Shown here piece after piece: positions 49,245-58,492 of a DNA stretch of 64,000 nt (within the stretch, counting starts at the first letter, position 1; every line of letters begins with the position of its first letter). The notes beneath the pieces were generated by a model. That model was not told where the DNA came from, did no database searches, and worked only from the letters and a program-made list of their open reading frames with translations. Source of the stretch: Hanstruepera marina. GTDB taxonomy: Bacteria; Bacteroidota; Bacteroidia; Flavobacteriales; Flavobacteriaceae. The position numbers and the translations under genes were made by a program. The stretch covers positions 1,220,001-1,284,000 of the forward strand of contig NZ_JAINVX010000001.1 of the NCBI RefSeq assembly GCF_019880635.1, given 5' to 3'.

Positions 49245-50969
49245 ATGAAAAAAATTACTTTGTTTTTAACGTTATTAAGCTTTTCCTTTGGTTTTGCTCA
49301 AACTTTCACAGATAATGGTGGACCCTATGACATGCAAAATGGAAATGGAGGCACTGCTGCAACATGTGGCACTGCTGATGAGCTAACTCTACCTTTAGCA
49401 GTTTCAGGAGTAGGTGTTTTGGGTACTACTAATGTTTTAGGAAGTGTTACCTTAAACATTACACATACATGGTCAGATGATGTGGTGATTAGTTTACAAG
49501 ATCCAACAGGAGGAACAACAGTTTTATTATTAGATGATAATGGTGGTCAAGCAAATGGCTTCGCAGTTGTTTTAGATGATGCCGCCGCCGATCCTATTCC
49601 TGCTGATGGCCCTGATGGTCCTGCAATTACAGGGACTTATAGACCTATGCAAGCACTTTCTGGCTTTACAGGTGTAAATGCTGATGGGACATGGAATTTG
49701 TTAGTTTGTGATGATGCTGGAGGCGATGTTGGATCTGTTGATGATTGGTCACTTACTTTTGTGCCAGCACCTTCATGTGTACCAGCTGTTTTTACTTTAA
49801 GTCAAGGAGGAAACAATTGTCCAGCAGATGAATTTTTTATTAATGTTGATATTACTGGATTAGGAACCGCTACTTCTGTTAATGTATTAAATGATGGAGG
49901 AGCTGCAGCAATAAATGGAGTTGATGGTTCAGCTTCACCGTATTCTGTTGGCCCTTTCCCGGGAGGTACAAATGTTACTATTACAGTTGAAGATGCTGCA
50001 GATTCAGCATGCAATGGATCTGATAATTTGGCGACTTTAGACTCGTGTCCTCCTAACTGTGCTACAGCACCTATTACGCCAGCTGATGGAGCAACAGGAC
50101 TTAGTGCTACAGCACCTATTACTTTTTCTTGGACAGCACCTGCATCTGGTCCGGTTCCAGATTCTTATGATTTTTATATTGGTTTTAATTCGGATGGGAG
50201 TGATCAAACCTATTTTGATAATACTGCAGATACATTTTATGATGTTGCATTTGGAGAATACGGTTTAACAGTGTATTGGTCAGTTGTGCCCAAAGTTGGT
50301 GCTGTTGATGCAATTGGACCATGCGCGCTTTGGTCTGCTTCTAGTCAAACACCACCTGGTGATGAATGTTTAACTGCTCCTTTTGGGCAATGGCCGTCAT
50401 CAACTTACGATGTAGCTGCTTCTGCAACTTGTGATGGTTCGACAGTTAATGAAATTACAGATTGTGGGTACAACGGAGAGTATTCTTTAGTTACAGTAGT
50501 AGCTGGAGAGAATTACAGATTCGAGAGTTCAGTAGCTACAGACTTTGTGACCTTAGGGAATGAAGATGGGACTTCAGCATATATTGGAAGTTATGGTTAT
50601 GTAATATGGACCTCAACTGTAACAGGTAATATTCGTTTTTACACCCACAGTGATAATAATTGTGGTAGTATAGATGATTGCCGTGTGAGATCTGTTGTTT
50701 GTGGTGCAACACTATCAACTGAAGACTTCGCCACTAATAATGATTTATTTTCTTTTTATCCTAACCCAGTTACAAGTACATTAACGTTAAATGCTCAAAA
50801 TGATATCCAAAATGTAATTGTGTATAATATGTTGGGTCAGGTGGTTATGCGTTCTGCTCCCAATGCAGTTAATAGTGAAGTAGATATGGTAAACCTAAAT
50901 CCTGGAGCTTATTTTGTTCAGGTTACGGTTGAAAATGTAACAGATACAATTAGAATTATTAAAAACTAA
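49245..50969 (+). CDS. Secreted modular T9SS protein B (P-domain-like N-terminus)
   Basis: A 574-residue exported protein: signal peptide (about 1-18), a proprotein-convertase P-domain-like jelly roll (about 22-172; LNITHTWSDDVVISLQDPTGGTTVLL, TWNLLVCDDAGGDVGSVDDWSLTF), a beta module shared with protein A (about 178-268, ending DSCPP), a fibronectin-III-like domain (about 270-370; ITFSWTAPASGPVPDSYDFYIG), another beta module (about 372-485) and a T9SS type A domain (about 490-574; FYPNPVTSTLTLNAQ, ending TIRIIKN). P-domains normally flank subtilisin-type proteases, but no protease domain is present. Confidence 0.85.
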   Translation: MKKITLFLTLLSFSFGFAQTFTDNGGPYDMQNGNGGTAATCGTADELTLPLAVSGVGVLGTTNVLGSVTLNITHTWSDDVVISLQDPTGGTTVLLLDDNGGQANGFAVVLDDAAADPIPADGPDGPAITGTYRPMQALSGFTGVNADGTWNLLVCDDAGGDVGSVDDWSLTFVPAPSCVPAVFTLSQGGNNCPADEFFINVDITGLGTATSVNVLNDGGAAAINGVDGSASPYSVGPFPGGTNVTITVEDAADSACNGSDNLATLDSCPPNCATAPITPADGATGLSATAPITFSWTAPASGPVPDSYDFYIGFNSDGSDQTYFDNTADTFYDVAFGEYGLTVYWSVVPKVGAVDAIGPCALWSASSQTPPGDECLTAPFGQWPSSTYDVAASATCDGSTVNEITDCGYNGEYSLVTVVAGENYRFESSVATDFVTLGNEDGTSAYIGSYGYVIWTSTVTGNIRFYTHSDNNCGSIDDCRVRSVVCGATLSTEDFATNNDLFSFYPNPVTSTLTLNAQNDIQNVIVYNMLGQVVMRSAPNAVNSEVDMVNLNPGAYFVQVTVENVTDTIRIIKN

Positions 50970-50991
50970 TTAGTTTAAGTAAAATTTTTTG

Positions 50992-51017
50992 AAGCCGCTC
51001 AATTGAGCGGCTTTTTT
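50992..51017 (+). terminator. Intrinsic terminator after protein B
   Basis: AAGCCGCTCAA and TTGAGCGGCTT are perfectly complementary with almost no loop, followed by T, about 22 bases after the stop. Confidence 0.9.
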
Positions 51018-51148
51018 ATTATTTAAACGACTCATTTACAGATGGTCTATGGAAAACAGCGTTTAATCGATTAAGTATTTATTTCCAATTCACTCAAAAC
51101 AAATAATGTGTAACTTTAAAGAACTACCAACATTTAATTAGATACAAT

Positions 51149-53446
51149 ATGAAAAAAACTACCTATTGTTTGTCTTTTTTATTGTTTTTGTTTGTTTCAT
51201 GGCAAGGAATCAGTCAAACATTAAATCAGAATGCGGGATGGCCAAACGCTTCTTGGTCTGTAACAGGAACTTATAATACTGACCCGACGGCTTTTGAAGC
51301 CGATCCAAGAACCACATCTAATTTTGCTTTTGATGATGATGATGCTGGAAATGGTAATGACGATGATATAGCAGCTGAATCACCTGTAATAGATATTACT
51401 GCAGCTTTTAATGCTGGAGAAACATGGCTGACAGTTGCTGTTGACTTTACCTATAATGATTTAGCGGATACATTAACATTGGAATATTGGGATGCGGATG
51501 CTGGAATATGGGTGATTTGGGAGACATTTGTAGGAACTTCAGATCAGCCTCAAGATAACTTTTGCTCTGGTACTAGAGATTCATTTATCAGTATTCCATT
51601 GAATATAGCAGGCTTTACGGCCAATCAGCAATCTAATTTTCAATATAGAATTAATTTTCTTGATGATGGAGGAGCTGGAGGAGCTGCTTGGGAATGGGGA
51701 TTTTGCTTTGAATCTCCAACAATAACTTCTGCTGTACCTCCGTCGTGTTTTGTGCCTGGAAATCTTATGGCTGCAGCTACAGATGTTACTGCAGACTTAT
51801 CTTGGGATGATGATGCTGGAGCTACATTAGGATATGAGTGGGTAGTTTTAGCTACTGATGGAGATCCAGATACAGATACTGCAATAGATTCGGGTTCAAC
51901 AGGTGCAGGTATAGTTATGGATACAGCAACAGGGTTAAGTATTTCAACTACATACTATGCTTTTGTAAGAGCTAATTGTGATGCTAATGGTTATAGTGAC
52001 TGGAGTCCTTCAACAAGTTTTACAACGCTTGCGGCACCACCACCGTCTAATGATTTATGTGCTAATGCTACTGTATTAACATGCAATACACCATTAACCG
52101 GGCAAACTACGGTTGCTGCTTCAGGTGGAAGTGCGACATCTTGTGTTGGTACAATTGGAGATGACGTTTGGTATCAGCTAACAGGAACAGATATGGATGT
52201 GGTTTTAACTGTTACAGCATCTGTTGAAGAGCCACAAGTTGAAGTTTACGAAAGTACAGATGGTACTTGTGCTGGTATAACACCAGGTACATGTTTTGCA
52301 GCGGGTGGTTCTGGAGAAAACCCAGTTGAAGTGAGCTTTACTGCTTTGGCAGGAAATGAATATTTTATTCGTGTTGGAAATTGGATTAATGGTGACCCAG
52401 GTGTCGAGTTTGAAATTGAAGCAGCTTGTACACCAATACAGCCTGCTCCAGATTGTGCTATGGAACCGATAATGCCTACAAATGGTGAAACTGATGTTTC
52501 GGCTTTTGGTACAATTTCATTAACATGGACGGCACCTGCCTCTGGACCTACGCCAACATCTTATGATGTATATGCTGGTTTAATGTCCGATGGTAGTGAT
52601 CTAGCTTTAGTTGCTAATACTACGGATACATTTTTAGATGGAAATGTAGGAGCTTATGATACTACAATTTATTGGATGGTTGTACCTCTAAATGCAACCA
52701 CTCCTGCTACTGGATGTCCATTATGGAGTTTTACATCTGAATCGGCACCACCACCGCCTGGTAACGATGATTGCGCAGGTGCAGTTGCTTTAACACCAGG
52801 TGTGGCATTTGCAGATAACGCAATTAATGGTAATAACGAGAGTGCTACTGCTTCTGAGGTAGGGGATCCAACAATACCAGCACCAGGGTGTTCTTCATAT
52901 TTAGGAGGAGACGTTTGGTATTCGGTAGTTGTTCCTGCAGATGGAAATTTAACTATTGAAACAAATGGTAATCCTGTAGGAAACGGTGGAGATACTGGAA
53001 TGGCCGTATATTCGGGAGCTTGTGGTTCACTTGCTTTAGTGGCTTGTGATGATGATGCTAGTGATGATGGTTTTTATTCCTTAATTTCAATTTCTGATAC
53101 TAATTTAGCAGGGCAGACACTTTATGTGAGAATTTTTGAATATGGAAATAATGATATAGTATTTTTCCAGATTTCTGCATATAGTGCTACTTTAAGTGTT
53201 GACGATTTTGAGAATACTTCAATATTTACATATTATCCAAACCCTGTCTCAAATACATTAACGTTAAATGCGCAAAAAGATATTCAAAATATCGTTGTGT
53301 ATAATATGTTGGGTCAACAGGTTATGAAAGCTACCCCTGATGCGGTGAGTAGTGAAGTAGATATGTCTTCTTTGAAAACGGGATCGTATTTTGTTCAAGT
53401 AACAATTGATGATACTGTAGAAACGATAAGGATAATTAAAAATTAA
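51149..53446 (+). CDS. Secreted modular T9SS protein C
   Basis: A 765-residue exported protein: signal peptide (about 1-22), a jelly-roll-like domain rich in D and N (about 25-190; FAFDDDDAGNGNDDD), a fibronectin-III domain (about 198-300), an N-D-x-C beta module (about 303-430; DVWYQLTG), a fibronectin-III-like domain with SLTWTAPASGPTPTSYDVYAG (about 435-540, clearly related to that of protein B), a second N-D-x-C-type module (about 545-675; DVWYSVVVPADG as in protein A) and a T9SS type A domain (about 685-765; YYPNPVSNTLTLNAQ, ending TIRIIKN). Largest of the three paralogues. Confidence 0.85.
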   Translation: MKKTTYCLSFLLFLFVSWQGISQTLNQNAGWPNASWSVTGTYNTDPTAFEADPRTTSNFAFDDDDAGNGNDDDIAAESPVIDITAAFNAGETWLTVAVDFTYNDLADTLTLEYWDADAGIWVIWETFVGTSDQPQDNFCSGTRDSFISIPLNIAGFTANQQSNFQYRINFLDDGGAGGAAWEWGFCFESPTITSAVPPSCFVPGNLMAAATDVTADLSWDDDAGATLGYEWVVLATDGDPDTDTAIDSGSTGAGIVMDTATGLSISTTYYAFVRANCDANGYSDWSPSTSFTTLAAPPPSNDLCANATVLTCNTPLTGQTTVAASGGSATSCVGTIGDDVWYQLTGTDMDVVLTVTASVEEPQVEVYESTDGTCAGITPGTCFAAGGSGENPVEVSFTALAGNEYFIRVGNWINGDPGVEFEIEAACTPIQPAPDCAMEPIMPTNGETDVSAFGTISLTWTAPASGPTPTSYDVYAGLMSDGSDLALVANTTDTFLDGNVGAYDTTIYWMVVPLNATTPATGCPLWSFTSESAPPPPGNDDCAGAVALTPGVAFADNAINGNNESATASEVGDPTIPAPGCSSYLGGDVWYSVVVPADGNLTIETNGNPVGNGGDTGMAVYSGACGSLALVACDDDASDDGFYSLISISDTNLAGQTLYVRIFEYGNNDIVFFQISAYSATLSVDDFENTSIFTYYPNPVSNTLTLNAQKDIQNIVVYNMLGQQVMKATPDAVSSEVDMSSLKTGSYFVQVTIDDTVETIRIIKN

Positions 53447-53465
53447 CTTCCTTAAACTAACGACT

Positions 53466-53496
53466 AAAAAGCCACTTGTTTTAAGTGGCTTTTTTT
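53466..53496 (+). terminator. Intrinsic terminator after protein C
   Basis: AAAAAGCCACTT and AAGTGGCTTTTT pair around GTTTT, followed by T. It is only about 25 bases before the start of the next gene, and so overlaps that gene's -33 region. Confidence 0.92.
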
Positions 53497-53507
53497 ATGG
53501 GTTTAAT

Positions 53508-53515
53508 TACATTTG
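53508..53515 (+). promoter_or_regulatory. -7 element of the glycosyltransferase operon, probably leaderless
   Basis: TACATTTG matches TAnnTTTG and ends 4 bases before the ATG at 53520. The start site should fall at or just after the A of ATG. Confidence 0.55.
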
Positions 53516-53519
53516 TTGC

Positions 53520-54527
53520 ATGCAACTGAAATACTCCTTTATTATACCTGTTTATAATCGCCCTGACGAAGTAGATGAGTTGTTATTAAGCTTTAAAAAC
53601 TTAACTACTAATATTCCTTTTGAAATAGTTATTGTAGAAGATGGTTCTAATTTGAGTTCAGAAGCTGTTGTAAATACATATAAAAAGGATTTAGATATTC
53701 AATATCTGTATAAAGACAATTCGGGTCCAGGCGATTCTCGTAATTATGGTATGAAAGCAGCTAAAGGCAATTATTATATTGTTTTAGATTCTGATTGTAT
53801 TCTGCCTTCAAACTATTTATACAAAGTTCAGGAAAGTTTATTGGAGAATTATGTGGATTGTTTTGGCGGACCAGATGCAGCCCATAGTAGCTTCTCTAAT
53901 ATTCAAAAGGCAATAAATTTTTCTATGACTTCAGTATTGACTACCGGTGGTATTCGTGGTAACAAAGCTAGTATTGATAAATTTCAGCCAAGAAGTTTTA
54001 ATATGGGAATTTCCAAAGAAGCTTTTTTAAAAACAGGAGGATTTGGAAGAATTCACCCTGGAGAAGACCCAGATTTGTCCATACGCCTTTGGAAAAATGG
54101 TTTTCAAACAAAGTTGATCAATGAGGCTTTTGTATATCATAAACGTCGTATTTCGTGGTCTAAATTTTATATACAAGTTAAAAAATTTGGACTAGTACGA
54201 CCAATTTTAAACACATGGCATCCAGAAACTAGAAAGGTTACCTATTGGTTCCCTACTATATTTGTATTAGGATTTTTAATATCGATATTATTACTTTTTT
54301 TTAAGATTAATTGGCCTATTTTTTTGTATGCTTTCTATTTTTTTGTGCTTTTTATTTCAGCATTATTTTCTTCAAAAAGTCTTACCGTATCTATCTTGGC
54401 TTTACTTGCGGTTTGTATACAGTTTTGGGGTTATGGATTGGGATTTTTAAAGTCTATCTTTGTAATTAAGGTGTTAAATAAAAATCCAGAGGAACAATTC
54501 CCTGATTTATTTTTTAAAGCAAAATGA
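53520..54527 (+). CDS. Family 2 glycosyltransferase with C-terminal membrane segments
   Basis: A 335-residue protein. YSFIIPVYNRPDEVDELLLSF (about 5-25) opens a GT-A fold; VIVEDGSN (about 38-45) and VLDSDCILPSNYL (about 91-103) hold the DxD-type metal site, and GEDPDLSIRLW (about 180-190) the catalytic Asp region. Three or four membrane spans follow (about 243-320). It transfers a sugar to a lipid or polymer; substrate unknown. It overlaps YbbR by 4 bases and starts a run with ybbR, coaE and two-component genes, a family-typical order. Confidence 0.9.
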   Translation: MQLKYSFIIPVYNRPDEVDELLLSFKNLTTNIPFEIVIVEDGSNLSSEAVVNTYKKDLDIQYLYKDNSGPGDSRNYGMKAAKGNYYIVLDSDCILPSNYLYKVQESLLENYVDCFGGPDAAHSSFSNIQKAINFSMTSVLTTGGIRGNKASIDKFQPRSFNMGISKEAFLKTGGFGRIHPGEDPDLSIRLWKNGFQTKLINEAFVYHKRRISWSKFYIQVKKFGLVRPILNTWHPETRKVTYWFPTIFVLGFLISILLLFFKINWPIFLYAFYFFVLFISALFSSKSLTVSILALLAVCIQFWGYGLGFLKSIFVIKVLNKNPEEQFPDLFFKAK

Positions 54528-55489
54528 CCAATAAGCTAAAAGACAAATTAATTAAATCTATAAGAAGTAAACGGATTAATATTTTTTTTATGTTTTTGCT
54601 GTTGTCGTTTGTTATTTTAATTCTAACAAAACTGTCAAAAACCTATACCAACACTATAGCATTTGAAGTTGTGGAGATGAATGTTCCAGAAACTGATGTG
54701 ATTATTAACGATTCAACACCGATTTTAAATATTAGTTTAAAAACAAAAGGATTTAACTTTTTAAAGTTTTATTTCAATAAACCCAAGATAGGTTTAGATT
54801 TTTCTGAAAACATAACTAAAACCAATGAGATGTATGTTTGGAATAACCACACAGCTTTTTCAAATATCATAGCTCAATTTGATAAGGATGTAGAAATTGT
54901 AAATCTAAACCCTGATACGTTATGGTTTAAGTATGATGAAAATGATATAAAGAAAGTTCCCATTGTCTTAAATGCAGATGTTAATTTTAAATTGGGTTAT
55001 GATATATTGAATAGCTTTAAGTTGTCACCAGATTCTGTAAAGCTTGTTGGTCCTAAATCTGTTTTGTCTGAAATTCATAATATAGAAACAGATACTCTAC
55101 AATTAAACCAAGTATTTTCAAATATTGAATCAGCAGTACAATTGAAGCTTTCAGTAAACAATGAAGAAATAGAATATACGCCAAAGGAAGTTTTGGTTTC
55201 TGCAAATGTTGAAAAATTCACCGAAGGAAAATTAAAAGTCCCAATACAAGTAGTAAATGTTCCCGATAGTATTAAGATTAAATACTTTCCTAAAACGGTT
55301 ACGGTTTCATATTATACTAGTTTGACTAATTTTAAATCTGTCAAGAGCGAAAACTTTATTGTTGAATGTGATTTTAGTGAGGTTGATAATAATCAATCGT
55401 ATTTGTTGCCTAAAATTGTAAAAAAACCTGAAGGCGTTAGAAATTTAAAAGTAAATCTCAAACAAATAGAATTTATAATTACAGAATGA
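54524..55489 (+). CDS. YbbR-like (CdaR-type) membrane-anchored protein
   Basis: A 321-residue protein with one membrane span (about 18-36) and then repeats of the YbbR beta domain outside the membrane (about 45-320; VPIVLNADVNFKLGYDI, DSVKLVGPKSVLSEIHNIETDTLQL about 167-191, KVPIQVVNVPDSIKIKYFPKTVTV about 236-259). In Gram-positives YbbR controls the c-di-AMP synthase CdaA. No cdaA lies next to it here, so that role is not shown. Overlaps both neighbours by 4 bases (ATGA). Confidence 0.88.
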   Translation: MTNKLKDKLIKSIRSKRINIFFMFLLLSFVILILTKLSKTYTNTIAFEVVEMNVPETDVIINDSTPILNISLKTKGFNFLKFYFNKPKIGLDFSENITKTNEMYVWNNHTAFSNIIAQFDKDVEIVNLNPDTLWFKYDENDIKKVPIVLNADVNFKLGYDILNSFKLSPDSVKLVGPKSVLSEIHNIETDTLQLNQVFSNIESAVQLKLSVNNEEIEYTPKEVLVSANVEKFTEGKLKVPIQVVNVPDSIKIKYFPKTVTVSYYTSLTNFKSVKSENFIVECDFSEVDNNQSYLLPKIVKKPEGVRNLKVNLKQIEFIITE

Positions 55490-56073
55490 AAATTGTAGGT
55501 ATTACAGGAGGTATTGGTAGTGGGAAAACTACAGTAGCAAAAATGTTTGAAGAGTTAGGAGTACCTATCTATAATTCAGATATTGAAGCTAAAGCATTAA
55601 TGAATCGCTCTAAAGTAATTAAACGAAAACTTATAGATTTATTTGGTGAAAAAGCTTACCGGGACAATATTCTTAATAGACCTTACATCGCCAAAATAAT
55701 TTTTAATAATAAAGAACTTTTGGAAAAAATGAATGGCATAGTACATCCAAAAGTCGGACTGCACTTTAAACGATGGTTAAAGAAACATAATGAAAAGCCT
55801 TATGTGTTAAAAGAGTCTGCTATTTTATTTGAGACTGGAGAATATAAGAAATGTGATTTTATAATACTGGTAACAGCACCTATTAATGACCGTATTAATA
55901 GGGTTATTAAACGTGATAATTCAACTCAAGAAAAAGTCCAAGCCATTATTAATAATCAATCAAAAGACGATGATAATAAGGTTAAAGCAGATTTCATTAT
56001 AAATAATTTAAAGCTTGAAGATACACAGCAACAAGTACTTGAAATCCATGAAGCATTGCTGAAATCTTACTGA
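55486..56073 (+). CDS. coaE: Dephospho-CoA kinase
   Basis: CoaE phosphorylates dephospho-CoA, the last step of CoA synthesis. The 195-residue protein has the P-loop GITGGIGSGKTT (about 5-16), DIEAKALM, and LKESAILFETGEYKKCDFIILV (about 108-129). It complements coaBC at 40601-41812. Confidence 0.96.
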   Translation: MKIVGITGGIGSGKTTVAKMFEELGVPIYNSDIEAKALMNRSKVIKRKLIDLFGEKAYRDNILNRPYIAKIIFNNKELLEKMNGIVHPKVGLHFKRWLKKHNEKPYVLKESAILFETGEYKKCDFIILVTAPINDRINRVIKRDNSTQEKVQAIINNQSKDDDNKVKADFIINNLKLEDTQQQVLEIHEALLKSY

Positions 56074-56096
56074 AAACTTCAAATTTTAACATTTTT

Positions 56097-56148
56097 GTTA
56101 ATGTAAGGTTAAATGCTAAGAACACTAAATGTTAAAATGTTAATTTTG
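56097..56148 (+). promoter_or_regulatory. GTTAA repeat array with -7 element, candidate autoregulatory site
   Basis: GTTAA stands at 56097, 56108, 56131 and 56139, with related GCTAA at 56115 and ACTAAATG near 56124. Most gaps are about 11 bases or twice that, i.e. the same face of the helix. The last copy runs into TAATTTTG (56141-56148), a -7 element ending 4 bases before the kinase ATG. TTTAACA and TGTTAA around 56087-56101 also form an inverted repeat. OmpR-type regulators bind tandem direct repeats of this size. Confidence 0.5.
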
Positions 56149-56152
56149 ATTG

Positions 56153-57727
56153 ATGGGCAAAAAGTTATTCATCATACTGGTGCTATTAATGAGTTTATCG
56201 CTTATCGGCATTATTTTCGTACAAGCATATTACATTAATAACTCCATTAAAAATGAAGAAGAGCAATTTAATTTTAATGTAAAAAAGGCATTAAGTTTTA
56301 CGGCAAGGCAGATTGAAGAAGATGAAATTGAACGGTATTATGATAAGTATCAAAGTTTGGTTGACCAAGAGAAGCAAGCTGATACTGTGGCGATTTCAAA
56401 TATATTTTTATATCAGCAAAATGAAAATACCAACGAGACAATCATTTCCAGAAGTGGTATCCTAGAAGAAAATTACAAATTGCCTTCATCGTTCTTTGAC
56501 ATAGGTTTAGATAGTATAAACATTAAACGGATTTTAAATAAATCTGAAACCAAAATTTATAGTAATAGAGGAACATTGGATAATGAACTGCAAAGTAACC
56601 CTATTTACAGTATGTCTAAAATTGCTCGATTAACAGAAGCTGAAAAAATTGCTTTGGCAGAGTTATTAAAGGTAGCTGGTAGTCGAGTTCCAATTCATAA
56701 GCGAATAGATAATGCTGTCATTGATTCTTTGTTGTCTAGCAAACTAAAAGAGGACAATGTAGAATTAGCTTACGAATTTGCTATTTATAGTAATGATTTG
56801 GCAACCAAAGTGCAGAGTGAAGGTTTTGAACTGGAAAAATCAGCAACGTATAGTATACCAATTTTCGATTCGGGAACAGATAGAAATAATTATAGGTTGT
56901 TGGTGAATTTTCCAAAACGGAATAAATTTATTCAGTCGTCTATAATTCGTATGACGTTATTGTCAATTATTTTCACATCAATTATTATTATAGCGTATTC
57001 TAGTGCACTTTTGCAGCTTTTTAAACAGCGTAAGATTTCTGAAATCAAAACCGATTTCATTAATAATATGACCCATGAGTTTAAAACACCAATAGCAACC
57101 ATAAATTTAGCTTTAGATGCCATTAAAAATCCAAAAGTAATTGAAGACAAAGAACGTGTAATGCGCTACCTTCAGATGATAAAAGATGAAAACAAGCGTA
57201 TGCATGCGCAAGTTGAAAATGTGTTGCGAATATCTAAACTTGAAAAAAACGAACTTAACATTAGTAAAGACCGTGTGAAATTACACGATTTAATTGAAGA
57301 TGCCCTAACCCATGTAGAATTGATAGTTGAAGACAGGAAAGGTTTTATTAAAACGCATTTAGACGCCGATAAATCATCGGTTTTGGCAAATGAAACACAC
57401 TTTACAAATGTTATTGTAAACATTTTGGATAATGCTATAAAGTATTCTCCAAATGCGCCAAAAATTGATGTTTATACCGAAAATGTTGGTACAAACATTA
57501 TTTTAAAAATAAAAGATCAGGGTAGTGGTATGAGTAAAGCTGCCCAAAAGCGTGTGTTTGAAAAGTTTTACAGAGAGCACACAGGAAATATACATAATGT
57601 AAAAGGACATGGTCTGGGATTAGCCTACGTTAAACGAATAGTAGATGATCATCAAGGACACATTTCTGTAGAAAGTGAAAAAGAAAAAGGAAGTACATTT
57701 ATAATTAAGCTTCCATTAATATCGTAA
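56153..57727 (+). CDS. Sensor histidine kinase
   Basis: A 524-residue inner-membrane kinase: first span about 4-26, a sensor region outside the membrane (about 27-260), second span about 263-285, then the dimerisation domain with the phospho-His in NNMTHEFKTPIATINLA (about 302-318), N box NVIVNILDNAIKYSPN (about 420-435), G1 DQGSGM and G2 GHGLGLAYVKR (about 488-498). No HAMP domain. It resembles the RprX-like kinases of Bacteroidota. I chose the ATG at 56153. The response regulator starts 4 bases after its stop. Confidence 0.95.
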   Translation: MGKKLFIILVLLMSLSLIGIIFVQAYYINNSIKNEEEQFNFNVKKALSFTARQIEEDEIERYYDKYQSLVDQEKQADTVAISNIFLYQQNENTNETIISRSGILEENYKLPSSFFDIGLDSINIKRILNKSETKIYSNRGTLDNELQSNPIYSMSKIARLTEAEKIALAELLKVAGSRVPIHKRIDNAVIDSLLSSKLKEDNVELAYEFAIYSNDLATKVQSEGFELEKSATYSIPIFDSGTDRNNYRLLVNFPKRNKFIQSSIIRMTLLSIIFTSIIIIAYSSALLQLFKQRKISEIKTDFINNMTHEFKTPIATINLALDAIKNPKVIEDKERVMRYLQMIKDENKRMHAQVENVLRISKLEKNELNISKDRVKLHDLIEDALTHVELIVEDRKGFIKTHLDADKSSVLANETHFTNVIVNILDNAIKYSPNAPKIDVYTENVGTNIILKIKDQGSGMSKAAQKRVFEKFYREHTGNIHNVKGHGLGLAYVKRIVDDHQGHISVESEKEKGSTFIIKLPLIS

Positions 57728-57731
57728 AGTT

Positions 57732-58442
57732 ATGACTGAACAGCAAAAGAAAATCTTATTAGTTGAAGACGACCCAAATTTTGGAACCATTTTAAAAGAT
57801 TATTTAATAATGAATGAGTATGAAGTTACCCATGCTAAAAATGGTATGGAAGGCTTTGAAAAATTCAAGAAAGATGATTTTGATTTATGTATTCTTGATG
57901 TTATGATGCCTTATAAAGATGGGTTTACCTTGGCCAAAGAAATACGAGAAAAAAACACAGATGTGCCCATTGTATTTCTAACAGCTAAAGCTATGAAAGA
58001 AGATGTTCTTAAAGGCTATAAAGTTGGTGCAGACGATTACCTAAACAAACCATTTGATAGTGAGGTTTTATTAATGAAAATTAAGGCTATCATACAACGT
58101 AAGGCTACTGAAACGGTTGCAGACAGTAAGCAATTTCAGTTTAAGATAGGTAAGTTTGATTTAAACTCAAAATTACGTTTCTTAACTTACGATGGTGGAG
58201 AGCAAATTAAATTATCACCTAAAGAAAATGAATTATTGCGCCTTTTGGCTTTACATGAAAATGATTTAATGCCAAGAGAGTTAGCTTTAACAAAAATTTG
58301 GAGAGATGATAACTATTTTACGTCTCGTAGTATGGATGTGTATATAGCAAAACTTCGTAAGTACCTTAAGCTTGATCCAAAAGTGGAGATTCTAAATATT
58401 CATGGCGAAGGCTTTAGATTGGTGATTAATACAGACTCTTAA
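57732..58442 (+). CDS. OmpR-family response regulator
   Basis: A 236-residue regulator paired with the kinase before it. The receiver has Asp56 (CILDVMMPYKDG) as phosphorylation site, acidic ILLVEDDPNF near the start and Lys in YLNKPFD (about 105). A winged helix-turn-helix follows (about 132-232; LSPKENELLRLLALHENDLMPRELAL, RSMDVYIAKLRKYL, IHGEGFRLV). RprY-like. It is the natural candidate to bind the GTTAA array upstream of its own operon. Confidence 0.96.
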   Translation: MTEQQKKILLVEDDPNFGTILKDYLIMNEYEVTHAKNGMEGFEKFKKDDFDLCILDVMMPYKDGFTLAKEIREKNTDVPIVFLTAKAMKEDVLKGYKVGADDYLNKPFDSEVLLMKIKAIIQRKATETVADSKQFQFKIGKFDLNSKLRFLTYDGGEQIKLSPKENELLRLLALHENDLMPRELALTKIWRDDNYFTSRSMDVYIAKLRKYLKLDPKVEILNIHGEGFRLVINTDS

Positions 58443-58463
58443 TTATAACTAATATAGATTTAT

Positions 58464-58492
58464 AACCCAACATGTTCATGTTGGGTTTTTTT
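58464..58492. terminator. Bidirectional terminator between converging operons
   Basis: AACCCAACATG and CATGTTGGGTT pair, with T on the plus side. It serves the response regulator and lies against the stop codon of the convergent NTF2-like gene (58491). Confidence 0.9.

Noticed and set aside
49245-50969. Protein B as a subtilisin-type protease because of its P-domain
   Set aside because: No Asp/His/Ser catalytic motifs of subtilases are present and the length is fully used by other modules.
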